Below are positions 7,818 to 15,640 of a DNA stretch of 64,000 nt, piece after piece; within the stretch, counting starts at the first letter, position 1; every line of letters starts with the position of its first letter. The notes beneath the pieces were generated by a model. It was not told the DNA's origin. It made no database searches and was given only the letters and a program-made list of their open reading frames with translations. Position numbers and translations under genes: made by a program. Where the stretch lies: NCBI RefSeq assembly GCF_003944755.1, contig NZ_RWGU01000045.1, forward strand, positions 1 through 64,000, read 5' to 3'. This stretch comes from Rhodovulum robiginosum (GTDB lineage Bacteria > Pseudomonadota > Alphaproteobacteria > Rhodobacterales > Rhodobacteraceae).

Positions 7818-8257
7818 ATGCTCTGGGACATGACTCAGACCGATTGGGTCCGGGGCTTTGTCGGCGGCGTCCTGATCGGCATGGCAGGCACCGTCTTCCT
7901 GCTGGTGAACGGGCGCATCATGGGTGCCTCGGGCATCCTCGGCGGGCTGATCGACGGGTCGGGCATACGCATGCTGTGGCAACGCGGCGCCTTTGTCGCG
8001 GGCTGCGTGCTGGCGCCGAGCCCGCTTTGCGCGCTCTACCGCTCGGTCGACACCCAAACACCCATAACATCGTGATCATCATCGCCGCCGGGCTGCTGGT
8101 GGGGGACGGTATGCGCTTTGGCAACGGGTGCACCTCGGGCCACGGGGTCTGCGGCATCTCGCGGCTGTCGCTCAGGGGCTTCGGTGCGACGGTGTTTTAC
8201 ATTCTCGCCGGCGGCCTTACGGTTGCGATGTTTCGTGAAGTCTGGGGGGTGATCTGA
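7818..8257 (+). pseudogene. YeeE/YedE half-transporter, N-terminal unit, broken by a frameshift
   Basis: The frame from ATG 7818 encodes a typical YeeE/YedE N-half ([28 protein letters not shown]) but stops at 8075 after [10 protein letters not shown]. The remaining conserved part ([20 protein letters not shown], then [14 protein letters not shown] and a final helix) continues without interruption in the -1 frame from about 8060 to TGA 8257. The shift falls in the repetitive stretch around 8050-8065 (ACACCCAAACACCC). The CTSGHGVCG motif holds the cysteines of thiosulfate/sulfur-transporting YeeE-type channels. The stop at 8255-8257 overlaps the ATG of the next gene, so translational coupling would be lost if the frameshift is real. 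A sequencing or assembly error is equally possible. Confidence 0.8.
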
Positions 8258-8685
8258 TGCGCCGCAACGTTTCTGCCTTTGTCGCCGGGGCGCTATTCGG
8301 TGGCGGGCTGTTCATCTCGGGCATGACCGACACCGCCAAGGTACAGGGCTCGCTCGACGTGTTCGGCGACTGGGACCCGACGCTGGCCTTCGTGATGGGC
8401 GGCGCGATCATCCCCATGGCGATCGCCTGGGCTGTTGCCCGCGACCGGCGCCCGCTTTCGGGCGGCGCGTTTCCCGCCCCGCGCCTGCCCGAACCGGGGC
8501 GCGACCTGATTGTTGGGTCGATGTTCTTCGGCATGGGCTGGGGGCTGGCGGGGCTCTGCCCGCGCCCGGCGCTGGCCTCGCTCAGCTATGGCGGGTGGGG
8601 GCATTGGCTGTTTCTGGTGGCGATGCTGGCGGGCATGTGGGCGGCCGTGCCGCCGCGCGCCCGCCTGATGCCCGAGCCGGCCTGA
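8257..8685 (+). CDS. YeeE/YedE family half-transporter, C-terminal unit
   Basis: A 142-residue membrane protein starting MRRNVSAFVAGALFGGGLFI. It has the family motif FISGMTDTAKVQG, about four hydrophobic helices, and a second signature, GMGWGLAGLCPRPAL, carrying the conserved Cys. Two such short units normally associate, or are fused, to form a YeeE/YedE channel that brings sulfur compounds such as thiosulfate into the cell. Its ATG overlaps the TGA of the preceding half (8255-8257), which shows coupled translation. The next gene begins 8 bp downstream. If the first half is really frameshifted, this unit would lack its partner. Confidence 0.85.
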   Translation: MRRNVSAFVAGALFGGGLFISGMTDTAKVQGSLDVFGDWDPTLAFVMGGAIIPMAIAWAVARDRRPLSGGAFPAPRLPEPGRDLIVGSMFFGMGWGLAGLCPRPALASLSYGGWGHWLFLVAMLAGMWAAVPPRARLMPEPA

Positions 8686-8693
8686 GCGCGCCG

Positions 8694-9140
8694 ATGGCCC
8701 AGTATCGCTGGCTGACCCCCGATTTCGCCACCGCCGAGCAACTCGGCCCCGCCGACATGGCCGAGCTGGCCGAGGCAGGCATCCGCACCGTGCTGTGCAA
8801 CCGCCCCGAAGACGAGGTCCCGATAGAGCTACGTGCCGAGGCGCTGGCAGAGCACGCGCGCGCCGCCGGGCTGGGCTTTCACAAGGTGGAAATGCCGCCG
8901 TTCGGGCTGACCGGCGAGGTGGTCGCGCAAGAGGCGCGCCTCCTGGCCGAGACGCCGGGGCCGCACCTGGCCTATTGCACCTCGGGCACCCGATCGGCGC
9001 TGATGTGGGCCTTTGCCATGGTCGGGCCGATGACACCCGAGGCGATCGCCGCCGCCCTCGCCGAGGGCGGCTTTGGCTTTGCCGGTATCGAGGACCAGCT
9101 CACCGCCTATGCCAGGCAGAAGGAGGCCGGGACGGACTGA
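8694..9140 (+). CDS. DUF442 (TIGR01244) sulfurtransferase / phosphatase-fold protein
   Basis: A 148-residue protein of the DUF442 family, a small dual-specificity-phosphatase-like fold. It has the N-terminal NRPEDE motif (37-42) and an active-site loop with cysteine C95 and R100 (YCTSGTRS). In several bacteria this domain is fused to, or adjacent to, the ETHE1 persulfide dioxygenase (Blh) and acts as a thiosulfate sulfurtransferase. Here it is a stand-alone protein in the same cluster. ATG 8694 was chosen because MAQYRWLTPD matches the usual family N-terminus; the frame upstream overlaps the YeeE gene. It probably exchanges persulfide sulfur with thiosulfate and so feeds the dioxygenase. Confidence 0.85.
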   Translation: MAQYRWLTPDFATAEQLGPADMAELAEAGIRTVLCNRPEDEVPIELRAEALAEHARAAGLGFHKVEMPPFGLTGEVVAQEARLLAETPGPHLAYCTSGTRSALMWAFAMVGPMTPEAIAAALAEGGFGFAGIEDQLTAYARQKEAGTD

Positions 9141-9165
9141 TACGCGCCCGCGCCCGCCGCCGAAC

Positions 9166-9594
9166 CTATTCGGGCACCAATTCGCCCGATCCGCCGAACT
9201 CGGACGGGAAGTTCCCCATTGTCGGCAAACCATCCTTTATCGGCAGAACGGTCTCGGCATAGTTGACATGCAGGCCCGGCGTGAATGCGGCGCTCGGGAT
9301 CACCGCGGCATAGACGTCGATAAGGCCGGGGCCGGGATGGCCTGCCATGACGTGGCCGCCGCAGAGCGCGCACGATTTCCGGTCGCTGTTGACGGTCTTG
9401 TTGTACTGCCGGATATGCTCTTCGCCCTTGGTGACACGCACCGCGCCCGGGTCCCAAAGCGTGAAGGCATTGACCGGGCCGGCGGAATGATGGCGGCAGC
9501 TTTCGCAGTGGCAATAGCCCATGCCCGCAGGCGCGCCCGTCACCTCTATTTCCACGGCACCGCAGTAGCACTGCCCCGTATGCGTATCAGCCAT
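9166..9594 (-). CDS. GFA / CENP-V family zinc protein
   Basis: A 142-residue protein with the zinc ligands of the glutathione-dependent formaldehyde-activating (GFA) fold: CYCGAV near the N-terminus, CHCESCRHHSAGPVNAF, and CALCGGHV. Family members range from Gfa, which speeds S-hydroxymethylglutathione formation, to proteins of unknown function, so the substrate cannot be assigned from sequence. ATG 9594 (MADTHTGQCYCG) is close to the first zinc motif. The frame upstream to 9762 crosses the terminator region. The gene converges on the DUF442 gene with a 25-bp gap. Confidence 0.85.
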   Translation of the reverse strand: MADTHTGQCYCGAVEIEVTGAPAGMGYCHCESCRHHSAGPVNAFTLWDPGAVRVTKGEEHIRQYNKTVNSDRKSCALCGGHVMAGHPGPGLIDVYAAVIPSAAFTPGLHVNYAETVLPIKDGLPTMGNFPSEFGGSGELVPE

Positions 9595-9679
9595 AGCCCG
9601 CCCTGCCGCCAATTCGAATGATATCGAGAGACCGAGCAGAGCACGGCGCGGACGATAGCTCGTAGCAATAAGGCGGCCG

Positions 9680-9708
9680 AAAAAAGAAACCTTCGGTCGG
9701 GTTTTTTT
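9680..9708 (-). terminator. Bidirectional-looking terminator downstream of the FliM/FliN-like gene
   Basis: AAACC (9687-9691) pairs with GGTTT (9700-9704) around an 8-base loop. A T7 run lies on the plus strand and a TTTCTTTTTT run on the minus strand. It lies about 47 bp beyond the stop codon of the SpoA-domain gene, which is the transcript it most likely ends. Confidence 0.65.
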
Positions 9709-9754
9709 GCTATGGATTTCCGAAAACCAGTGGCGCTCTCGCCCCCGTCGGCGG

Positions 9755-10621
9755 CTAGTCACCCGGCGCGGGCAAGGGGGGCGCGCCGGGCGGGCCGGCG
9801 GCGATGCGCACCGCGCGGTGGCCCTGCGACTGGCCCAGCCGCCCCGTGGCCAGCACCGCGCCGCCCGCCCCTTCCAGCCGCACCCCGTTCAGCGCGTCCG
9901 CCGCCAGCGGCAGCAGGTCGCCCGGTTTCAGCGCGCGGAGCCGGCCAAGCGGTATGCTCTCGCGCGCCATCACCGCGTTGCAGGGGGCATGCGCCGCGCC
10001 GACGCTGGCCCGCAGCGCGGCCGCCCATGCCGCCGCGGCCGGGCGCGCAGTGCCGCGCGCCGCCGCGGGGGCTGCTTCGGCCAGCGGCAGCGCAAGGCGA
10101 AACCGCCCCTCGCGCGCCCCCCCGCCGAGCGACAGGTCGAAGACATCCATCCGGTAGCACCGTGCGGTCAGGGCAAGCGGCACCAGCCGCGCCGCCTCGA
10201 TCCGGCCGGCCGGCGCCAGTGCAGGGGATGCGAGGGCGGCCAACGCGCGGGCCGCAAAGTCGTGCAGGAGCGCGGCGTCGGTCCGGGTGAACCGACGCGG
10301 CGCGGGCGGCGTGGCGCCAAGCTGCCCGGTGAGCCGCTGTTCCAGCAACGCCGCGGCGAGGGCGCCGTCAAACGCCGCCGCGCCGGTGACGCCGTCCGCG
10401 CCCGCCAGCCGCAGGATCAGCCCCTCGCAAGGGATCGCCTCGGCCAGATCGGCAATCGGCAGGTCAATGGTCTCGGTCGCCGTCACACGCAGCGCGAGGC
10501 CGAACTCGTCCTGTGCGGCACGGATCAGCGCAGGCGCCAGCGCCGGCGCGTCGCCGCCCGGCACCGGCCCCGCGCCGCCTGCCATTCGCCTGATCAGCGC
10601 GCGATGCGCCTCGCCCGTCAT
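9755..10621 (-). CDS. FliM/FliN-family SpoA-domain protein
   Basis: A 288-residue protein. The first about 200 residues are alanine-rich with scattered hydrophobic elements, resembling the middle domain of FliM. The C-terminal about 75 residues contain a SpoA/FliN-type domain (PLGRLRALKPGDLLPLAADA, then VRLEGAGGAVLATGRLGQ). FliM/FliN proteins form the cytoplasmic switch ring of the flagellar motor, and paralogues serve type III secretion. No other flagellar gene is in the window. ATG 10621 (MTGEAHRALIRRM) was chosen over an upstream in-frame start at 10675 for its FliM-like start. It is a probable FliM paralogue, or the main FliM encoded away from the flagellar cluster. Confidence 0.7.
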   Translation of the reverse strand: MTGEAHRALIRRMAGGAGPVPGGDAPALAPALIRAAQDEFGLALRVTATETIDLPIADLAEAIPCEGLILRLAGADGVTGAAAFDGALAAALLEQRLTGQLGATPPAPRRFTRTDAALLHDFAARALAALASPALAPAGRIEAARLVPLALTARCYRMDVFDLSLGGGAREGRFRLALPLAEAAPAAARGTARPAAAAWAAALRASVGAAHAPCNAVMARESIPLGRLRALKPGDLLPLAADALNGVRLEGAGGAVLATGRLGQSQGHRAVRIAAGPPGAPPLPAPGD

Positions 10622-10694
10622 GCCATGCCCCTTGGTTTTCGGTTTCCCGAGGTCTAGCCGGCAGAGGGTTGTCAAAACGTTGACGCGGCCCGGC

Positions 10695-13388
10695 TCAGGC
10701 GGCCTCGGCGGCGCGCGCGAGCGGCAGCGTCACCCGGAAGGCCGCGCCGCCGCCGCCGGGCAGGTAGATGATCGACCCGCCCAGCTTGGCCATGATCTCG
10801 CGGCAGATCGCCAGGCCCAGCCCCGCGCCACCCGCCGAGCGCGGGTCGGAGAGGCGCGCGAATTTCTCGAAGATGATGCTCTGGCTCTTGCGCGGTATGC
10901 CGCTGCCGTTGTCGATGAAATCCACCGCCACGCTGCCGCCGCCGGCCTGCACCTCGATGCGCAGCTCGGGGGCCTCGGCATCGCAGTATTTCTGCGCGTT
11001 GGCGATGAGGTTGATGAAGACCTGGCTCAGCCTGTCGGTATCGGTGACCAGCTTCACCCTTTCGCGCGCGGGGTCGCGGCGGATCGCGATGCGCGCACGC
11101 GCCCCCGTCACCCCCGCCGCGGCCACCGCCCGGTCGATCAGCTCGGCCAGTTCGCCCTCCTGCCGGTTCAGCGTCACCTGGCCGTTTTCCAGAACGCTGA
11201 GGTCCAGCAAGTCGTCCAGCAGACGGGTGAGCCGCAGCGCCTCTTCGTGGATCACCCGGCAATAGCGGCGCCGGTCTTCGTCGCCCAGCCCCTGGCCGTC
11301 CAGCAGGATCTCGGAAAACGACCGGATCGAGGTCATCGGCGTGCGCAGCTCGTGGCTGATCTGGCTCAGAAAGGCATCTTTCTGGATCGAAAGCTCGGTC
11401 AGCTTTTCGTTGGCCTCGCGCAGCTGCCGCGCGGTGAGCGCCAGTTCCTCGGACTTGGCCTCGAGCTGGCTGGAATATTCCATCATCTGCGCGGTCTCGT
11501 CGGCCACCGCCATCAGGTCTTCGACCGAGACGGACGAGCGCCCGACGATCTGGCCCACCATCGCATGGGCCGTGGCCGCGCCGACCGAGCCTGCCAGTTC
11601 GCGTTCCAGACGCTGCAGGAAGTCCGGCGTGATCTCGGGCAGGTAGCCCAGCTTGCCCTGCTCGGCGGCGGTGCGCTGAAACAGCCCCTGCGCCTGCTCG
11701 GCGCCGAGGATTCGCTGGGCCATCAACAGCAGGTCCTCGGCCTCGGCGCGGCCCTGGCTCCAGCCGCGCCCGGCGCTGGAATGCTCGAACACATTGACGA
11801 ATTGCGCGCCCTGCAACCGCTCCATCGGCGAGGGGAACCCCGACAGCGAAACGGCGATGAAGGCGCCCGCGTTCAGCGCCATCGACCAGAACACCGCATG
11901 CACCACCGGGTCGAGCCCGCCGGTGCCGAACAGCGCCTGCGGACGCAGCCAGCCCAGGCCAAAGGGCCCCTCTGCAATCAGCCGCGCGCCCATCACCGCG
12001 CCTTCGCCGAAGCTGGGCAGAAACAGCGTGTAGGCCCAGATGGCAAAGCCCGTCACCAGCCCCGCCACCGCGCCGCGCCGCGTCGCCCCGCGCCAGAAGA
12101 TGCCGCCGACCAGCGCCGGCAGCACTTGCGCCACGCCGGCGAACGAGATCAGACCGATCGCGGCCAGCGCCTCGGACCCGCCGGAGAGACGGAAATAGAG
12201 ATAGCCCAGAAACAGGACGGCCGCGATCGAGACCCGCCGCGCGCGCAGCACCAGCTTGCGCACGTCGCCCGACATGGTCGCGCCCTGGGTCTTCCAGCTC
12301 AGGAAGAGCGGCATCACGATGTGGTTCGACACCATCGTCGACAGCGCGATGGCCGCCACGATCACCATCGACGTGGCCGAGGAAAAGCCGCCCAGAAAGG
12401 CCAGCGTCGCCAACCCCTCGCGGCTGTGGGCCAACGGCAGGCTCAGCACGAAAAGGTCGGGGTTTGTGCCCGCCGGCATCTCGGCCAGGCCCACCACGGC
12501 GATGGGCACCACGAAAAGGCTCATCAGCAGCAGATACAGCGGAAACGCCCAGGACGCGGTGGCCAGGTGCCGCTCGTCGGCGTTTTCGACGACCAGCACC
12601 TGGAACATCCGCGGCAGGGTCAGGATCGCCGCCGCCGACAGAAAGGTCAGCCCGATCCAGCGTCCGGTGGAGATCGGCGTATCGGTGATCGGCGATGCCT
12701 CGATCCGCGCCATCATGTCCGCCGGCCCGCCCGCCAGCCCCCATACGACGAAGACGCCGACCGCCAGCAGCGCCACCAGTTTGACCACCGCCTCGACGGC
12801 GATGGCGGTGACCACGCCGTGGTGGCGCTCGTTCGCGTCGAGGTTGCGGGTGCCGAAGAGCACCGTAAAGACGGCCAGCCCCGCGGCCACGGTCAGCGCG
12901 GTGGCGTTCAGGTCGGCCATCGCCCACTGCCCGACGTCCTTGGGTGCGAAGACCGCGAAGGACAGCGTCACCGATTGAAGCTGCAGCGCGATGTACGGCG
13001 TGGTGCCCACCACCGCCATCAGCGTGACAATCACCCCCAGCACGTTCGACTTGCCGTAGCGCGACGAAATCAGGTCGGCGATCGAGGTGATGCGCTGGGT
13101 CTTGCCGATGCGCACCAGCTTTCTCAGCGTCCACCACCAGCCGATCAGCACCAGCGTGGGGCCAAGGTAGATCGTGACGAATTCCAGCCCCGAGCGCACG
13201 GCGTAGCCGACCGCGCCGTAAAACGTCCAGGCGGTGCAGTAGACCGACAGCGACAGCGTGTAGACCAGCGGCGACCGCAGCCAGCCGCCCTGCCCCGCCA
13301 TCGCCCGGCGTTCGGCCCAGAAGGCGACAAGAAACAGAAACACCACGTAGACGAGGCAGATCGCGACCAGCAGGTTGAAAGCGATCAT
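10695..13388 (-). CDS. Hybrid sodium/solute symporter-like sensor histidine kinase (CbrA/CrbS type)
   Basis: An 897-residue protein. Residues 1 to about 520 form 12-13 transmembrane helices of the SSF (sodium:solute symporter) fold. A helical linker follows (about 545-660), then a histidine kinase core with H-box SHELRTPMTSIRS, N-box NLIANAQKYC, G1 DNGSGIP and G2 GGAGLGLAI. CbrA and CrbS kinases of this architecture respond to nutrient or solute flux; CrbS/CrbR controls acetyl-CoA synthetase in other bacteria. ATG 13388 overlaps the stop of the upstream small membrane gene (ATGA), so the two are translationally coupled. No PAS domain or fused receiver is evident. Acetate or another carboxylate is a reasonable but untested ligand, given acs and an ScfR-type regulator nearby. 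Confidence 0.92.
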   Translation of the reverse strand: MIAFNLLVAICLVYVVFLFLVAFWAERRAMAGQGGWLRSPLVYTLSLSVYCTAWTFYGAVGYAVRSGLEFVTIYLGPTLVLIGWWWTLRKLVRIGKTQRITSIADLISSRYGKSNVLGVIVTLMAVVGTTPYIALQLQSVTLSFAVFAPKDVGQWAMADLNATALTVAAGLAVFTVLFGTRNLDANERHHGVVTAIAVEAVVKLVALLAVGVFVVWGLAGGPADMMARIEASPITDTPISTGRWIGLTFLSAAAILTLPRMFQVLVVENADERHLATASWAFPLYLLLMSLFVVPIAVVGLAEMPAGTNPDLFVLSLPLAHSREGLATLAFLGGFSSATSMVIVAAIALSTMVSNHIVMPLFLSWKTQGATMSGDVRKLVLRARRVSIAAVLFLGYLYFRLSGGSEALAAIGLISFAGVAQVLPALVGGIFWRGATRRGAVAGLVTGFAIWAYTLFLPSFGEGAVMGARLIAEGPFGLGWLRPQALFGTGGLDPVVHAVFWSMALNAGAFIAVSLSGFPSPMERLQGAQFVNVFEHSSAGRGWSQGRAEAEDLLLMAQRILGAEQAQGLFQRTAAEQGKLGYLPEITPDFLQRLERELAGSVGAATAHAMVGQIVGRSSVSVEDLMAVADETAQMMEYSSQLEAKSEELALTARQLREANEKLTELSIQKDAFLSQISHELRTPMTSIRSFSEILLDGQGLGDEDRRRYCRVIHEEALRLTRLLDDLLDLSVLENGQVTLNRQEGELAELIDRAVAAAGVTGARARIAIRRDPARERVKLVTDTDRLSQVFINLIANAQKYCDAEAPELRIEVQAGGGSVAVDFIDNGSGIPRKSQSIIFEKFARLSDPRSAGGAGLGLAICREIMAKLGGSIIYLPGGGGAAFRVTLPLARAAEAA

Positions 13389-13669
13389 GGCGCGCCGTCA
13401 CCGGGTCCGGTGCCGGCCTCCTCTTCGTAGGGGTCGCCTGCCTGGCACAGGCGCCGGGCCAGCAGCGCCGACATGACGATCAAGAGCGCCCAGGCGGCAA
13501 ACAGATAGGCGATCGTGGACGCTCGTGGCCCGGTTTCGGCGCCACCGGCCAGCAGCGGCAGCTGGAACAACACCACGCCCAGGAGCGGCAGCAGCAGCGC
13601 CATGTCGACCAGGCGCCGCCGGCGATAGCCCTGACGGGCCAAAAAGAGTGGAGCGCGCGGCCCCCTCAC
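13385..13669 (-). CDS. Small membrane protein coupled to the SSF kinase
   Basis: A 94-residue protein read from a GTG start at 13669 that overlaps the stop of the response regulator (GTGA). A basic N-terminus (FLARQGYRRRRLVD) precedes two hydrophobic segments, about residues 22-42 and 50-70, and an acidic tail (DPYEEEAGTGPGDG). Its own TGA overlaps the ATG of the kinase. The strict coupling between receiver, membrane protein and kinase suggests it belongs to the signalling complex. I do not recognise a named family. A later ATG (13603) is possible but would lose the coupling. Confidence 0.7.
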   Translation of the reverse strand: MRGPRAPLFLARQGYRRRRLVDMALLLPLLGVVLFQLPLLAGGAETGPRASTIAYLFAAWALLIVMSALLARRLCQAGDPYEEEAGTGPGDGAP

Positions 13670-14034
13670 GGCTCGACAAGCTCGCGCACCGAGGCCAGCA
13701 CCTCGGTATTCGAGAACGGTTTGGTCATGAAGCGGCTGGCCCCCAGCCGCTCGGCCATTTCGCGGTCCTTGCTCTGTCCCTTGGCGGTCAGCATCAGCAC
13801 GGGCAGCCCCGAAAGACCGGGCAAGGCCCTGATATCCTTTAGAATGTCAAAGCCCGATCGGCCCGGCAGCATGACGTCGAGGATCACGACGTCGGGCGCG
13901 CGCGCCTGCACGGCCTGCAGCGCGGTGCGACCGTCGGAATGGGTGTCCACGCGCCAGCCGTCGCGGGCCAGGATAAAGCGGATCGCCTCGATGATATTCG
14001 GCTCATCCTCAATCAGAAGGACATGCTTGCCCAT
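13666..14034 (-). CDS. Single-domain response regulator
   Basis: A 122-residue receiver domain and nothing more. It has the acidic pocket (IEDEP), phosphoacceptor aspartate in ILDVMLPG (D53), the switch threonine region MLTAKG, and the conserved lysine in TKPF. There is no DNA-binding or enzymatic output domain, so it should act by protein contact or as a phosphate sink. It is the first gene of a coupled trio with a small membrane protein and the SSF-type histidine kinase, its probable cognate kinase. ATG 14034 (MGKHVLLIEDE) is the natural start; the frame upstream is unlike receivers. Confidence 0.9.
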   Translation of the reverse strand: MGKHVLLIEDEPNIIEAIRFILARDGWRVDTHSDGRTALQAVQARAPDVVILDVMLPGRSGFDILKDIRALPGLSGLPVLMLTAKGQSKDREMAERLGASRFMTKPFSNTEVLASVRELVEP

Positions 14035-14104
14035 CCGTCTCCCCCCGGGTCGATGCGCCTTTTCGCGCTTGTTTACACGACTATCGTCGCAATCCCCAGC
14101 ACTG

Positions 14105-15415
14105 TCAAAAACCATCGGACAGGATCGAGGGTTCGCGCCGCGCGATGCAGTCGCGCCGGGGGCAGATGCGGCAGGAGGTGCCCACCGGCTGCACCGGCAC
14201 GCCGGGGGCCGCATCGGGGTCGTCCGGCAGGATCAGCATCGCGGCCTCCAGCACCGGCGGGCCGTCGAACCCAGCCGCGCCCGACGGCTGGCACAGCGCA
14301 TAGGTGACGAAGCGCTGCGAGACGCGCCCGGCGGTTTCGACCACGGCGCGCAGCGGCGCCATAGGCCGCGACAGCGCCTGGTAGAGCGGCCAGAGCGGAC
14401 AGGCCGCGCCGAAGCGCGGCAGCGCGAACCCCTCGACCGGCTTGCGGAATGTCAGCGTCCCCGAGCCGTCGCAGACGGCCAGCCCCACCGGCCCCGGCGC
14501 CATGTCCGAGGGCAGCGCCGCGAGCCGGCGAAAGACCGCCGCGGCATCGACCCCGAAGCGGCGCGCCAGATGCCCCGGTTCGGCCCCCACCGCGCGCACC
14601 TCCTCGGCAAAGGCGGCCAGCGGCATGTGCTCGGCATCCTGGCGGTAGCGGGTGAGGTAGGCCCGCGCGATGTCGCGCGCGGGCGCCGAGGTCAGGTCGG
14701 GGGCCGCGGCGATGATGCTGTCCAGCGACGGCGGCAGGCCGCGTTCCAGCGCGGCGACGTGATAGTCCTGCGCCCTGAGCCAGGCCTCGACCTCTTCCTG
14801 CGGCGAACTGCGGATCTGGGCATCGTCGCTGCTGTCGTCGAGATAGGCCACCAACGCCTGTGCCCCTTCGGCCAGCCGCTGGCTGTCGTCGCCGATATTG
14901 CGGTGGAACCGGCGCTGCCAGTCGGGGTCGATATCGTCGGTCTCGGCCAGAATCGCGGCCGTCGACCGGATCGCCGTCACGGTCGAGAGGACCTCGTGCA
15001 GCGACGCCGACAGGAACGGGTCGTGGGTCATCCGGTCGGTCAGCATCTCGACGGTGCGCTCCATGTCCGAGATGCGCCGCTGGCCGTCGGCCAGCAGCTG
15101 CGCCCAGCCCGGAAAACGGCCGGCGAACTCCTCGACCCGGTCGAGCTCTTCGGCGGCGGCCTGGTGGTCGGCGGCGGCCAGCCGGAGCGTCTCGATCAGC
15201 GCCGCGCCGGCGCCCTGGGTGAGCTGGCTCGCCTCGACCTCCAGCTCGCGCGCGATCTCGACCAGCAGCTTGCCGCCGATTCTGCGGCGGTTATGTTCGA
15301 TGAGGTTGAGATAGGAGGGCGAAATACCCACCCGGCGGGCAAGTTCGGCCTGGCGCAGCCCCAGAAAGGCCCGCCTCTCGCGTATCCGCGTGCCGGTAAG
15401 CGCACTGCGCGGCAA
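14105..15415 (-). CDS. ScfR-family short-chain acyl-responsive regulator (XRE HTH + DUF2083)
   Basis: A 436-residue regulator. Residues about 10-65 form an XRE helix-turn-helix (LGLRQAELARRVGISPSYLN). A long helical middle follows, and the C-terminal part is the DUF2083 domain of the ScfR/RamB/PrpC-regulator group, ending in the cysteine motif CRICPRRDCIAR. These regulators control acetate, propionate and glyoxylate-cycle genes in response to acyl-CoA esters. Start: TTG 15415 has a GGGAG ribosome site 7 bases upstream and gives a family-like N-terminus (MPRSALTGTRIRERR); another TTG at 15439 has weaker support. It is divergent from the ABC transporter operon, and the shared region carries repeated TTTGTAAA-like sites, so it probably controls both itself and the transporter. 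Confidence 0.87.
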   Translation of the reverse strand: MPRSALTGTRIRERRAFLGLRQAELARRVGISPSYLNLIEHNRRRIGGKLLVEIARELEVEASQLTQGAGAALIETLRLAAADHQAAAEELDRVEEFAGRFPGWAQLLADGQRRISDMERTVEMLTDRMTHDPFLSASLHEVLSTVTAIRSTAAILAETDDIDPDWQRRFHRNIGDDSQRLAEGAQALVAYLDDSSDDAQIRSSPQEEVEAWLRAQDYHVAALERGLPPSLDSIIAAAPDLTSAPARDIARAYLTRYRQDAEHMPLAAFAEEVRAVGAEPGHLARRFGVDAAAVFRRLAALPSDMAPGPVGLAVCDGSGTLTFRKPVEGFALPRFGAACPLWPLYQALSRPMAPLRAVVETAGRVSQRFVTYALCQPSGAAGFDGPPVLEAAMLILPDDPDAAPGVPVQPVGTSCRICPRRDCIARREPSILSDGF

Positions 15416-15467
15416 AGCGAAATCTCCCTTCTTTTCCAAGCACTTTCTGCATCGGCGAGATAAGTTG

Positions 15468-15578
15468 TTTACAAGACCGCCGGTCAGATTGTGTAAATAT
15501 TTACAAAAAAATCGTTATAGTCAAAGCAGTTGTTGCCAAATTTTCGCCTCTCCCGCGATAATGGCGGCGCTTTGTAAA
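15468..15578. promoter_or_regulatory. Cluster of TTTGTAAA-type operator sites between scfR-like gene and ABC operon
   Basis: Three related sites lie in the divergent region: TTTACAAG (15468-15475), a perfect 14-bp palindrome TGTAAATATTTACA (15492-15505) that continues into TTTACAAA (15500-15507), and TTTGTAAA (15571-15578). RamB-type relatives of ScfR recognise TTTGCAAA-like cores, so these are strong candidates for the binding sites of the neighbouring regulator. Which protein binds is inference. Confidence 0.6.
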
Positions 15579-15640
15579 GGCACCTGGCCCGCGCGAGAGG
15601 ACGCAGCGGGCCGACATTCAAGCATCTTGGGAGGATGTTC

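Noticed and set aside
10671-10684. GTCAA-N4-TTGAC inverted repeat between the kinase and SpoA genes
   Set aside because: It looks like an FNR box but the half-sites are in the opposite orientation to TTGAC-N4-GTCAA, so it is not a consensus site.
10287-13430. 1047-codon open frame on the plus strand opposite the SSF kinase
   Set aside because: It is antisense to a gene with clear domains, is rich in Arg/His/Gln/Gly with no recognisable motif, and arises from GC-rich third positions.
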